Positions 55,663 through 64,000 of a DNA stretch of 64,000 nt are shown here, in pieces. The stretch spans positions 310,001 through 374,000 of the forward strand of contig JADJAG010000008.1 in NCBI GenBank assembly GCA_016704325.1. Direction: 5' to 3'. Made by a program: the position numbers and the translations under genes. The notes beneath the pieces were generated by a model. It saw only the letters and a program-made list of their open reading frames with translations, made no database searches and was not told the origin of the DNA. The stretch's first letter is position 1. Every line of letters begins with the position of its first letter. Source of the DNA: Chitinophagaceae bacterium (GTDB taxonomy: Bacteria; Bacteroidota; Bacteroidia; Chitinophagales; UBA10324).

Positions 55663-56658
55663 ATGAATTCAAAAACAATACTCTTGTTGCTGTTGCTTTT
55701 ACCGGCCACCGCATTTCTAAACTTTACTAAGCCGGTAACAACTTCGAAGGAACCTGAAATCTTGCCGGCGGCACTATCCGGAAAAATCACCATGTCCGGT
55801 GCCTATGCTTTATATCCCATGGCCGTCAAGTGGGCTGAAGAATTTAAAAGAATAAATCCGGGAGTGACTTTTGACATTCAGGGTGGTGGCGCAGGCAAAG
55901 GAATGACCGATGTACTTTCCGGTACGGTTCACTTTGGCATGGTATCCCGTGATATTTCTCCTGAAGAAGTAAAAAAGGGTGCTTATGGTATTGCCGTTTG
56001 CAAAGACGCCGTAATACCAACCATTAATCCCAACAACCCTTATATCGATCTTATTAAGCAGAAAGGAATCACCCGTCAGCAATTTTATAAGATCTTTATT
56101 ACCGGTGAGATTACCACCTGGGGAGAAGTATTGGGCAATAAAAGCATGAAGCCCATCAAGTTATTTACCCGTTCAGATGCTGCCGGTGCAGCAGAATCAT
56201 GGGCTAAATTTTTAGGTGCTCCCTATAAACAGGAAGACCTGCTCGGCACAGGCGTTTATGCTGATCCCGGACTTGCACAGGCCGTATCAAAAGATCCGCT
56301 TGCACTAGGTTATAACAATATAAACTTTGTATACGACAACGTTTCACGCAAGCCACAGCCTGGTCTTTTCCCCTGCCCTATTGATCTAAATGGCAATAGA
56401 ATTTATGATGCCAATGAGAAAGTGTATGCAACACTGGATGCCATCAATGATGCTATTCTGAGTGGCGCCTATCCTTCACCTCCTGCAAGAAACCTGCTGT
56501 TGGTTACTAAAGGCAGACCGACCAATGCACTACAGGTAGCGTTCCTGAAATGGGTCTTGTCAGATGGTCAGAAATTCGTAGACCAGGCAGGATTTGTAAA
56601 ACTGCCGGATGAACTTTTAAAAAAGGAAGCTGCAGCATTAAGTACATCTCAAAACTAA
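55663..56658 (+). CDS. pstS: Phosphate ABC transporter substrate-binding protein PstS
   Basis: 331 residues from ATG 55663 (MNSKTILLLLLLLPATAFLNF, signal peptide). PBP-like fold: ITMSGAYALYPMAVKWAEEFKRINPGVTFDIQGGGAGKGMTDVLSGTVHFGMVSRDI, matching the Ser/Gly-rich anion-binding loops of PstS-type proteins, then FTRSDAAGAAESWAKFLG and LGYNNINFVYD. The loop pattern differs from enteric PstS (no classic GSGGG block), so another oxyanion is possible; phosphate is supported by the neighbouring porin and pstCAB. Secreted to the periplasm. Confidence 0.85.
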   Translation: MNSKTILLLLLLLPATAFLNFTKPVTTSKEPEILPAALSGKITMSGAYALYPMAVKWAEEFKRINPGVTFDIQGGGAGKGMTDVLSGTVHFGMVSRDISPEEVKKGAYGIAVCKDAVIPTINPNNPYIDLIKQKGITRQQFYKIFITGEITTWGEVLGNKSMKPIKLFTRSDAAGAAESWAKFLGAPYKQEDLLGTGVYADPGLAQAVSKDPLALGYNNINFVYDNVSRKPQPGLFPCPIDLNGNRIYDANEKVYATLDAINDAILSGAYPSPPARNLLLVTKGRPTNALQVAFLKWVLSDGQKFVDQAGFVKLPDELLKKEAAALSTSQN

Positions 56659-56675
56659 TCGACAAATAAATAATC

Positions 56676-57575
56676 ATGGTTTTGCCTCTGAGAATATTAT
56701 TGGACAAGGTAGCCGGTAAGTCCGTTTTGTGCCTTAGCGTACTTATTGGTTCACTGCTGTTCTTAATAGTGGGGGGACTGTATTTCAAGTCCCTCCCTAT
56801 TTTAGAATCACATTCATTCTGGGATCTGATCAGCAAGTCAATCTGGAAGCCGGGTAAAGAACAATTTGGCTTTCTTCCATACATCCTGAGCACCGTTTAC
56901 ATTACGATCATTTCTTTAACAATCGCAGTGCCGCTTTGCATCTTATGTTCCGTTTATCTGTCGGAATATGCAAGCAAACGGGTAAAAAGTTTTGTCACCT
57001 CATTGGTGGATATACTTGCCGGAATTCCATCTGTCATATTTGGCATTTGGGGAATTATTATGATTGTTCCATTTATATCTGATACCCTTGCCCCGGCATT
57101 CGGACAGGAAGATACCACCGGCTACAGCATCCTTGCAGGTGGGCTGGTACTTGCTATTATGGTATTTCCCATAGTGATTCATATTATGCTTGAAGTACTG
57201 CGAACCGTTCCGGTGGAACTGCGGGAAGCATCTCTATCCTTAGGTGCGAATAAATGGGAAACAATAAAGAAGGTCGTGTTGCGTAAAGCGGCACCGGGAA
57301 TTATTGCAGCCATCGTACTTGGCTTCTCACGTGCATTTGGTGAAACACTGGCTGTATTGATGGTAGTTGGAAACACGGCATTGATTCCTCATTCCATTTT
57401 TGATGCCGGATATCCATTGCCCGCGCTGATTGCCAATAACTATGGTGAGATGATGTCTATACCTCTTTACGATTCTGCATTAATGTTTGCGTCCTTCCTG
57501 CTGCTGGTCGTCATCCTGATATTCAATGTGGCGGCCCGCTTTTTCATGATGCGTGTAGAACGCAGGATGTCGTAG
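56676..57575 (+). CDS. pstC: Phosphate ABC transporter permease PstC
   Basis: 299 residues, about six membrane segments (VLCLSVLIGSLLFLIVGGLYF, LSTVYITIISLTIAVPLCILC, SLVDILAGIPSVIFGIWGIIMIV and others). The ABC permease loop PVELREASLSLGANKWETIKKVVLRKAAPGIIAAIVLGFSRAFGETLAVLMVVG is the PstC/PstA EAA motif. Starts 17 bp after pstS. Confidence 0.92.
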   Translation: MVLPLRILLDKVAGKSVLCLSVLIGSLLFLIVGGLYFKSLPILESHSFWDLISKSIWKPGKEQFGFLPYILSTVYITIISLTIAVPLCILCSVYLSEYASKRVKSFVTSLVDILAGIPSVIFGIWGIIMIVPFISDTLAPAFGQEDTTGYSILAGGLVLAIMVFPIVIHIMLEVLRTVPVELREASLSLGANKWETIKKVVLRKAAPGIIAAIVLGFSRAFGETLAVLMVVGNTALIPHSIFDAGYPLPALIANNYGEMMSIPLYDSALMFASFLLLVVILIFNVAARFFMMRVERRMS

Positions 57576-57650
57576 ATCACCAACACAACAGGGCGAACAA
57601 TTAAAAAATTAAACTAAACTGAAAATCGAACTTAACAATACGCTATCAAT

Positions 57651-58502
57651 ATGTTCTGGAGAAAATTTGAAGAACGGCTTTTTAATTTCCTGATAAGACT
57701 TGCTACTATAATTATTATAGGCTGCCTGTTTGTAATCGTACTGACGATAGTAGTCAAAGGACTGCCGGCCATGAGTTGGGATATGATTTCTAAGTCGCCC
57801 AGCGGTGGTTTCTATCTCGGTAAAGAAGGAGGTGTACTAAATGCGATCGTAGGTTCTCTTTACCTCGGTATCGGAGCCAGTTTATTCGCGCTGCTGCTTA
57901 GTATACCGGTAGTGGTATACATGAACGTTTATGCGCCAACACATTCAAAGTTTGCACAGTATATACGCATATCCCTTGATATACTTTATGGTATTCCATC
58001 CATAGTGTACGGAGCATTTGGTTTCCTGATCATGATTTACCTGGGACTAAAAGTTTCATTACTTGCAGGTATTGTTACGGTCGGTTTATTGGTACTTCCT
58101 ATTATGGCGAGAACGATGGATGAAGTGATTCGCACCATTCCGAAAGAACTTACGGAAGCGTCCTTATCTCTGGGAGCCACTAAATGGGAGACTGCAATGA
58201 AAGTATTGCTGAGACAAGCTTTTCCCGGCATTCTAACAGCCATCCTGCTCGGATTTGGCAGAGCAATCGGTGATGCTGCTTCTGTAATTTTTACGACAGG
58301 CTTTACTGATAATGTTCCTGAAAGCATTTTGCAACCGGCAGCAACCTTACCCCTGGCGATATTTTTTCAATTGGGGTCTCCCATTCAAGAAGTAGTGAAT
58401 CGTGCATATGCTTCCGCGTTAATTCTAACCATCATGATACTGGTAATCAGCATCAGCAGCAGGCTGCTGTCAAGAAGGTTCAACAAAAATATCATCAAAT
58501 AA
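57651..58502 (+). CDS. pstA: Phosphate ABC transporter permease PstA
   Basis: 283 residues with about six membrane segments. The EAA loop reads IPKELTEASLSLGATKWETAMKVLLRQAFPGILTAILLGFGRAIGDAASVIFTTG, typical of PstA, and ILYGIPSIVYGAFGFLIMIYLG precedes it. Forms the membrane channel with PstC. 75 bp after pstC and 13 bp before pstB; the operon continues. Confidence 0.92.
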   Translation: MFWRKFEERLFNFLIRLATIIIIGCLFVIVLTIVVKGLPAMSWDMISKSPSGGFYLGKEGGVLNAIVGSLYLGIGASLFALLLSIPVVVYMNVYAPTHSKFAQYIRISLDILYGIPSIVYGAFGFLIMIYLGLKVSLLAGIVTVGLLVLPIMARTMDEVIRTIPKELTEASLSLGATKWETAMKVLLRQAFPGILTAILLGFGRAIGDAASVIFTTGFTDNVPESILQPAATLPLAIFFQLGSPIQEVVNRAYASALILTIMILVISISSRLLSRRFNKNIIK

Positions 58503-58515
58503 AAAACCGCAAATC

Positions 58516-59367
58516 ATGCAAACTTCAATAAATGAACCAATGGAAAAAACCGGGAATGCATCTCAGCATGCAACACTGATTCAGCCGCTAAACGGGCAAT
58601 CTTTAAACGGTGTAAAAACCCATATCAGTGTTCGTAACCTTAACATCAGTTATGGCAATTCGCAGATTCTGAAAAACGTCTCTATTGATATTCCTGATAA
58701 GAAAATCACGGCTATCATTGGTCCTTCCGGTTGTGGTAAAACCACCCTGCTTAAAACATTCAACCGTTTGATTGAATCATCGGATGGTATCAAGATTGAA
58801 GGAGAAGTATTGGTTGACGGAGAGAACATTTATGGTAAGAATGTAGAAGTTACCAATATGCGAAAGAAGATGGGCCTTCTTTCACAGCGCCCTATGCCTT
58901 TACCCATGTCCATTTATGACAACATCGCCTATGGAATGCGCATTCATGGAATAAGGAAAAAAAGCATTCTGAATGAAAGAGTCACCTACTACTTAAAACA
59001 AGCAAGCTTGTGGAATGAGGTAAAAGACCGTCTGCATCAACCTGCAACAAAACTATCAATCGGGCAACAGCAACGGTTGTGCCTTGCACGAGGTTTGGCG
59101 GTAGAACCGGAAATCATACTAGGAGATGAGCCAACCTCTGCATTGGATCCAATAAGCAGCCAGCGTATAGAGGAAAAATTTGTGGAACTAAAGGATCAAT
59201 ATACCATTGTGATGGTTACTCATATACTGCGCCAGGCACGAAGAATAGCGGATTATATTGTTTTCATGTACCTGGGAGAAATTGTAGAACATGGCCCTGC
59301 GCATGAGTTACTCGAAAATCCAAGAGAAGAAATGACAAAAGAATATGTAAAAGGGGTGATCAGTTAA
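58516..59367 (+). CDS. pstB: Phosphate ABC transporter ATP-binding protein PstB
   Basis: 283 residues. ABC ATPase: Walker A GPSGCGKTTLLKTFNRL, signature LSIGQQQRLCLARGLAVEPE (SIG instead of the usual SGG), Walker B IILGDEPTSALDP, and the H-loop TH in MVTHILRQARRIADY. The H-loop segment differs from the common THNMQQA and the Q-loop is LSQRPMPLPMS. An N-terminal ~35-residue extension precedes the domain. The variant is consistent with the less common PstS above. No phoU follows. Confidence 0.92.
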   Translation: MQTSINEPMEKTGNASQHATLIQPLNGQSLNGVKTHISVRNLNISYGNSQILKNVSIDIPDKKITAIIGPSGCGKTTLLKTFNRLIESSDGIKIEGEVLVDGENIYGKNVEVTNMRKKMGLLSQRPMPLPMSIYDNIAYGMRIHGIRKKSILNERVTYYLKQASLWNEVKDRLHQPATKLSIGQQQRLCLARGLAVEPEIILGDEPTSALDPISSQRIEEKFVELKDQYTIVMVTHILRQARRIADYIVFMYLGEIVEHGPAHELLENPREEMTKEYVKGVIS

Positions 59368-59386
59368 TGGTGCACCCGGCTGAAAA

Positions 59387-59551
59387 ATGAAAAATAAATG
59401 GGAACGGCTGCTTCAAAAAGATACTTCGCCCGGAAAGAGTGAACAAGACCTTTTGCAATACCATGTTTTTGAATTTTTTCTAAACCCGGGCATGCTCATC
59501 AGAAAGTCTAAAAGGAGCAGACCATATATAAACAGGCCTTCAAAAAAGTAA
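59387..59551 (+). CDS. Possible 54-residue small protein between pstB and the second Rrf2
   Basis: ATG 59387 to TAA 59551: MKNKWERLLQKDTSPGKSEQ, then DLLQYHVFEFFLNPG and a basic C-terminus RKSKRSRPYINRPSKK. No family is recognised. It sits 19 bp after the pstB stop, so it could be translated from the pst transcript. Coding potential is uncertain; no clear Shine-Dalgarno. Confidence 0.35.
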   Translation: MKNKWERLLQKDTSPGKSEQDLLQYHVFEFFLNPGMLIRKSKRSRPYINRPSKK

Positions 59552-59601
59552 TCCCTTTTTAAAGTTAAGATCATCATCACAAACCGGTTAATGTAATCCG
59601 C

Positions 59602-60051
59602 ATGCTTTCAAAAAAAGCCAAATACGGTTTAAAGGCAGTTCTTTACCTAGCGAAGCATTACGGCAACCCGCAAGGTAATATAGTGGTTGCCGAACTCTCA
59701 AAACAAGAGTATATCCCGCGTAAATTCCTCGAAAAAATACTTCTGGAATTAAAAAATCGCAACATCCTGCAAAGCCGTATGGGCAGACATGGCGGCTATA
59801 CCCTTTCCAGGGATCCGGATAAAATATTTATGGGTGAAGTAGTCCGCATTCTTGATGGTCCGCTCGGCCCATTGCCCTGCGTTAGCGAGAATTCCTATTT
59901 ACCATGTATGGATTGTAAAGAAGAACGTACATGTGAAATCCGCAGAGTGATGAAACTTGTAAGGGATGCCACCGTCGATATCCTTGATAAAACTTCGCTG
60001 GAAGCTGCTCTGCATCAAAACCTGAGAGCCATGCAGCAAGCAATGCGTTAA
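59602..60051 (+). CDS. Rrf2-family Fe-S-type regulator (second paralogue)
   Basis: 149 residues, very similar to the product of 53611-54042 throughout (MLSKKAKYGLKAVLYLAKHYG; EYIPRKFLEKILLELKNRNIL; SRMGRHGGYTLSRDPDKIFMGEVVRILDGPLG). The same C-x8-C-x2-C-x5-C spacing (CVSENSYLPCMDCKEERTC) is kept, consistent with an iron-sulfur cluster. The gene is 50 bp after the small ORF and 234 bp after pstB. No 9-3-9 inverted repeat is seen upstream. The pair of paralogues enclosing the phosphate genes suggests a regulatory role there. Confidence 0.9.
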   Translation: MLSKKAKYGLKAVLYLAKHYGNPQGNIVVAELSKQEYIPRKFLEKILLELKNRNILQSRMGRHGGYTLSRDPDKIFMGEVVRILDGPLGPLPCVSENSYLPCMDCKEERTCEIRRVMKLVRDATVDILDKTSLEAALHQNLRAMQQAMR

Positions 60052-60471
60052 ATTTTCTAAGAATCTATCTGCATTAACTTTCCACTATCCGCACTGTTAT
60101 CTTATTTGCACTCAAAAATGAGGGATGCCTGGACTATTATTTTCCTATAGACAGAAAATGGCTCATTTAATCGATCCTCCTATTCAAATCAGCCGTAATA
60201 TTTCTTAATATCTTCAGATCAGAATTTCTGTTAATGTTTTAAAGGAAAAGCGCTTTCAAGATAAGTACTTCTTTCAATGCAACCGACCATTCACGAAATA
60301 TTCCTACCTTTCGCAAAGTTCTACCAAATTGGTCTGAATAATAGATACGATTAAGAGGGAAGAATATAGGGACAATTTATCATTTATAAGGTTTCTGAAA
60401 GTACGACTAAAAAAGTAGATTATTAATTATTGAAAACATACTTTTCTAAAGCATAAAAGCAACTTTCAATC
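60052..60471. other. Gap before the antiporter with GTAGATTATTAA
   Basis: 420 bp with no gene. GTAGATTATTAA at 60415-60426 repeats the pstS promoter element; TACTTTTC a little downstream is a one-mismatch -7 candidate. No clear terminator for the second Rrf2 gene is seen. Confidence 0.45.
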
Positions 60472-61788
60472 ATGGGCAGATTAGCTTCAAACGAAGTGCT
60501 TGAGTTCCTGATCATCCTTGTAGTACTGCTGGCCACTGCCCGTATCATGGGCGAATTTTTTAAGAAACTGGGATTACCTGCAATAATTGGTGAATTATTG
60601 GGAGGAATATTGTTAGGGCCTTCCTTTGTCGGGGCGATATTTCCTGGCTTCTTTCAAGCAGTCTTTATTGACCCGCAACAATCATCGGTAGCTTTTGACG
60701 GCATCTCTAAGCTGAGTGTAATGCTCTTGTTATTTATTGCCGGCATGGAAGTAAAACTCGATAATATCCGTACTCGTGGAAAAGCAGCTGCAAAGATTAG
60801 TCTATCAGGGATTTTATTTCCCCTGGTAATTGGCTTTGGAAGCACCTGGCTGTTGTATGATATCTTCTTCAGCGAACCCACCAATAATAAGATGGCACCG
60901 GCCTTATTCATGGGTACTGCGCTTTCTATTACTGCACTGGGGGTAATGGCAAAGATTCTTATTGACATAGACATGATCAAATCAAGATTCGGCAACCTGA
61001 TGATGACTGCAGCCATGATTGATGATATTATCGGATGGATGCTTTTTTCTGTAGTGATCACCATTGCCGACCTGGAGGCAGAAAGCCGATTCGGATCCAT
61101 TACTGTATTACTGATGATTGCAGCCTATGGCACCTTCCTGATCACAGTTGGGCGAACTAAAATAGTTGATCCGCTTTTCAAGTATGCCAATGAAAAACTG
61201 TCTAAGCCCGGTGCAGAATTATCGCTTGCCATGATCCTTTGCCTTCTCAGTGGCATATTCACAGAATGGTTAGGCATAAAGGCCATATTCGGTGCCTTTT
61301 TAATGGGTGTTACTGTTGGCAACTCCCCTTACTTCAGCGAAAAAGCTAAAGAAACATTTCACGATATTGTTACCTATGTATTCTCCCCGTTGTTTTTTGT
61401 TTCTATCGGACTCAAAGTAAACTTCGTTGCGAACTTCGACCTTGCCATCGTGCTCCTTGTACTTGCCATATCTGTTTCAGGTAAAATTCTGGGAGGTTAC
61501 ATTGGAGCCCGTCTCAGTGGATTCAAGCCTAACAAAGCAATCGCTGTTGGTTTTGGGATGAATGCAAGGGGTTCGCAGGAAATAGTGCTTGGACTAGTTG
61601 CATTGCAAGCCAAAATTATAGATGAAAAACTTTTTGTGGGCCTTGTTATCATGACATTTATTACTATCGTGATGGCCGGTCCCGGCATGAAATATTTCCT
61701 AAGGAAGCATGATAACAAAACAAAGATTAGTCAGGAAGATGAGGAAATAATGCAGACTACGAAAGAAGTATCGCCGGCAAAGATGTAA
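60472..61788 (+). CDS. CPA2-type cation:proton antiporter
   Basis: 438 residues with about twelve membrane segments. CPA2/KefB-NhaA-like fold: KLGLPAIIGELLGGILLGPS at the N-terminus, MIDDIIGWMLFSVV with the conserved Asp-Asp, and FGMNARGSQEIVLG. Exchanges Na+ or K+ for H+ at the inner membrane. The C-terminal ~30 residues are cytosolic and polar; no TrkA-N/RCK domain follows, unlike full KefB. Its promoter shares a 12-mer with pstS. Confidence 0.9.
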   Translation: MGRLASNEVLEFLIILVVLLATARIMGEFFKKLGLPAIIGELLGGILLGPSFVGAIFPGFFQAVFIDPQQSSVAFDGISKLSVMLLLFIAGMEVKLDNIRTRGKAAAKISLSGILFPLVIGFGSTWLLYDIFFSEPTNNKMAPALFMGTALSITALGVMAKILIDIDMIKSRFGNLMMTAAMIDDIIGWMLFSVVITIADLEAESRFGSITVLLMIAAYGTFLITVGRTKIVDPLFKYANEKLSKPGAELSLAMILCLLSGIFTEWLGIKAIFGAFLMGVTVGNSPYFSEKAKETFHDIVTYVFSPLFFVSIGLKVNFVANFDLAIVLLVLAISVSGKILGGYIGARLSGFKPNKAIAVGFGMNARGSQEIVLGLVALQAKIIDEKLFVGLVIMTFITIVMAGPGMKYFLRKHDNKTKISQEDEEIMQTTKEVSPAKM

Positions 61789-61831
61789 TACCGATAAGTA
61801 CAAATTGTACAATTGTCGGTAAGTGATTTTT
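61789..61831. terminator. Possible terminator between the antiporter and lipoprotein genes
   Basis: Two-tier inverted repeat: TACCGA (61789-61794) with TCGGTA (61816-61821), inner GTACAA/TTGTAC, followed by a short T run. Weak; lies between converging genes. Confidence 0.35.
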
Positions 61832-61863
61832 GAATTGTACATTCATCTGTGGCGCAAATGAGC

Positions 61864-62616
61864 TTATTGATTTTCTTCACTCTTCCTTATTGCACAACCT
61901 GAATACCTTTTGCCATTCACTACAATGGTTGCTGTGTAACTGTATGCATTATCTGTTGGGCTTTCACTGCAAGATGCCTTCTTAAAAATCGCAATGATGG
62001 CAGTTTGATTCGCATAGTTATTTGAGTAGTAAGTAAACACTTCATCATTCACCACCTTAGGTGCGAAATACTCAAAGAGATAGACCATATTATTGTCATA
62101 ATCTTTCAATGCAAGTATTCCTTCTTTTGCGGAAACCTGTAATGACCAGGATGGCGTAGTGCCCAATGCCCAGAAATCGTATGGTATGCATGTATTACGA
62201 TAGTTTTTCTGTTCAAAGGTGAGTGTTTCATAAACAACCAATGCACTGTCAAAACCCTGCAATGCGGCAGGTTCCGGCGCTGCAACCACTTCTCCTCTCA
62301 CTTCAGTATACACATACTCATATGGAAAAGCCGGGGAGTTCAGAAAAATAGTCTGATAAAGCTCATCCATTTGAAAAGTAGAATCAATTACATAATATTT
62401 AACATCCGGACTTTCGCAACGTTTAAAGCTCTTCATTCGCTTGCCGGCTACAAACAAACCTCTGTATATTTTTCGATCTGCATCAATGGCTGGCAATGCG
62501 GGAGATTGTTCCTCCGGAACAATGAAATTTTCCGGAATTCTTTTACCCTCCTGTCTGCACGAAAATAGTATCAACATACCAAACAACAAACAGGCAATTC
62601 GCATACTGAGCATCAT
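61864..62616 (-). CDS. Uncharacterised lipoprotein
   Basis: 250 residues. Signal with lipobox LFSC (Cys ~20), so a lipoprotein. The middle part (KIYRGLFVAGKRMKSFKRCESPDVKYYVIDSTFQMDELYQT) resembles NlpE-type beta-barrel segments, and the end (ATIVVNGKRYSGCAIRK) is like a small META/YcdC-style C-terminal motif. No confident family. It converges with the antiporter; function unknown. Confidence 0.7.
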   Translation of the reverse strand: MMLSMRIACLLFGMLILFSCRQEGKRIPENFIVPEEQSPALPAIDADRKIYRGLFVAGKRMKSFKRCESPDVKYYVIDSTFQMDELYQTIFLNSPAFPYEYVYTEVRGEVVAAPEPAALQGFDSALVVYETLTFEQKNYRNTCIPYDFWALGTTPSWSLQVSAKEGILALKDYDNNMVYLFEYFAPKVVNDEVFTYYSNNYANQTAIIAIFKKASCSESPTDNAYSYTATIVVNGKRYSGCAIRKSEENQ

Positions 62617-62735
62617 TTAAGTATTCAAGATACCAATTTCTCACTTCACAATCATAAATTCGCCGCCTTCAAATTCATTACTTTGTTTTCCTGTTAAGCT
62701 GCCAACTTGTACATTTAACATCTAAAATCAATAGT

Positions 62736-63986
62736 ATGCAAGGATTACCCATTAAATATACTGTTACAGAACGGTTTCTTACCTATGTAAAAATTGATAC
62801 CCAGTCAGACCCTGAATCCACGACTGCACCTACTACAGAAAAACAAAAAAATCTTTCCCGGTTGTTGGTCACAGAGTTACATGCTATGGGCATTACCGAT
62901 GCTTTCCTGGATGACTATGGTCTTGTGTATGCCCTGATTCCGTCAAATACTCAAAAATCAGTTCCCACCATCTGCTTCTGCGCTCATGTAGACACCTCAC
63001 CCGATTGCAGTGGCGAAAATGTAAAACCGGTGATTCACAAGCAATATAATGGTCAGGATATTGTGTTGCCTAATGATGCTTCTGTCATAATCCGTATGTC
63101 AGATCATCCTGACCTCGCGAATCAGATCGGCAATGATATCATTACAGCAGATGGTACGACTTTGCTCGGAGCTGATAACAAATCAGGCGTGGCAGCAATT
63201 ATGGATGCTGCTCATTTCCTGATAAACCATCCTGAAGTAAAACATGGAGACATAAGATTGCTATTTACACCTGATGAAGAAGTAGGACATGGTGTTGATC
63301 ATGTAGATATGCAGAAACTCGGCGCGCAATATGGATATACGATTGATGGCGAAACGGTGGGTACGCTGGAGGATGAAACTTTCTCCGGAGACATGGTTAC
63401 CATAGTGGTGCATGGCGTTAGTGTGCATCCGGGATTTGCAATTGGGAAAATGGAAAGCGCCATTAAGATAGCCGCTGCCATAGTTGAGGCACTGCCAAAA
63501 GAAAACCTGTCGCCGGAAACTACTACTGATATGGAAGGATTTATACATCCGGTAAGTATTGGTGGTTTACTTGAACAGGCTACGATTAAACTTATCGTGC
63601 GGGATTTTGATACGGCAGGATTGCATACGAAAGAAGCGCTTCTTAAAAAGATTGTAACAGATGTGATGAAGGGTTATCCAAATTCTTCCTTCGAATTTAC
63701 GGTAACTGAGCAATACCGTAATATGAAAGTCGTATTGGATAAACACCCACAAGTTGCTGCCTATGCTTTAGAAGCCATATCGCGTGCGGGTCTGCAGGCT
63801 GAAAGAAGAAGTATCAGGGGTGGAACAGACGGATGCAGGCTGTCATTCATGGGATTGCCTTGTCCAAACCTTTTTGCCGGTGAACATGCTTTTCATTCCA
63901 AATCAGAGTGGGTATCTGTGCAGGATATGCAGAAAGCAGTAGACACTATCATACATCTTTCCATGATCTGGGAAGAAAAAAGTTAA
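62736..63986 (+). CDS. pepT: Peptidase T (tripeptide aminopeptidase)
   Basis: 416 residues, M20 family. Zn ligands and catalytic residues: CAHVDTSPDCSG (His and Asp), TLLGADNKSGVAAIMDAAHF, FTPDEEVGHGVDHVD (Glu-Glu base), TIDGETVGTLEDETF and the dimerisation domain VHGVSVHPGFA; the last His is in GEHAFHSKSEW. Cleaves the N-terminal residue of tripeptides in the cytosol. Complete within the window (ends 63986). Confidence 0.95.
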   Translation: MQGLPIKYTVTERFLTYVKIDTQSDPESTTAPTTEKQKNLSRLLVTELHAMGITDAFLDDYGLVYALIPSNTQKSVPTICFCAHVDTSPDCSGENVKPVIHKQYNGQDIVLPNDASVIIRMSDHPDLANQIGNDIITADGTTLLGADNKSGVAAIMDAAHFLINHPEVKHGDIRLLFTPDEEVGHGVDHVDMQKLGAQYGYTIDGETVGTLEDETFSGDMVTIVVHGVSVHPGFAIGKMESAIKIAAAIVEALPKENLSPETTTDMEGFIHPVSIGGLLEQATIKLIVRDFDTAGLHTKEALLKKIVTDVMKGYPNSSFEFTVTEQYRNMKVVLDKHPQVAAYALEAISRAGLQAERRSIRGGTDGCRLSFMGLPCPNLFAGEHAFHSKSEWVSVQDMQKAVDTIIHLSMIWEEKS

Positions 63987-64000
63987 CCTTGCAGACATTC

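Overview
This 64 kb window is a moderately AT-rich chromosomal segment of a Bacteroidota bacterium, most likely Chitinophagia or a related group. The evidence is six genes ending in type IX secretion (T9SS type A) sorting domains plus one orphan sorting-domain remnant, TAnnTTTG-type -7 promoter elements with few clear Shine-Dalgarno sequences, and family content typical of the phylum (DUF5686/CarboxypepD_reg outer-membrane protein, ftsK-lolA pair, NfnAB-like pair, TlpA-like thiol oxidoreductase). Rank below phylum is inference.

Layout. 1-4.8 kb: three tandem secreted proteins (PKD-type, 12-repeat kelch-like, delta-60 repeat) whose C-terminal sorting domains are nearly the same sequence. 5.0-11.8 kb (minus strand): a TlpA-like thiol oxidoreductase, a GH13 amylase with an apparent frameshift, a haem-binding lipid-anchored or membrane protein, and a two-gene NfnAB/SudAB-like flavoprotein operon with an ATGA overlap. 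12.3-15.7 kb (plus): a small membrane protein, then YceI / outer-membrane barrel / YceI. 15.9-23.6 kb: large secreted or outer-membrane proteins. 23.7-28.4 kb (minus): GNAT, phosphoesterase, miaA, a pRiA4b-like acidic protein, cca and tRNA-Met. 28.9-37.7 kb (plus): aminotransferase, heptose-kinase-like gene, a fused glycosyltransferase, methyltransferase, cyanophycinase-like S51 lipoprotein, DUF2461 and Hsp20. 37.9-48.3 kb: alkylguanine methyltransferase, arginine decarboxylase, arginase, argS, an ice-binding-domain secreted protein, AraC regulator and pruA. 48.6-53.5 kb (plus): ftsK, lolA and lpdA. 53.6-60.1 kb (plus): an Rrf2 regulator, a phosphate-type porin, pstSCAB, a small ORF and a second Rrf2 paralogue. 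60.5-64 kb: a CPA2 antiporter, a lipoprotein and pepT.

Themes. (i) Cell-surface display through T9SS with homogenised sorting domains. (ii) A phosphate-import locus bracketed by two Cys-rich Rrf2 regulators, with no phoU or two-component genes; a shared GTAGATTA promoter element lies before the porin, pstS and the antiporter, and a 9-3-9 inverted repeat lies before the first regulator. (iii) Several genes that could process arginine (cyanophycinase-like, arginine decarboxylase, arginase, P5C dehydrogenase) within 13 kb. (iv) Five genes with an apparent single indel, mostly at short homopolymers and including the normally essential argS, which points to sequence error in at least some. (v) Degenerate short tandem repeats that recur in several intergenic gaps.
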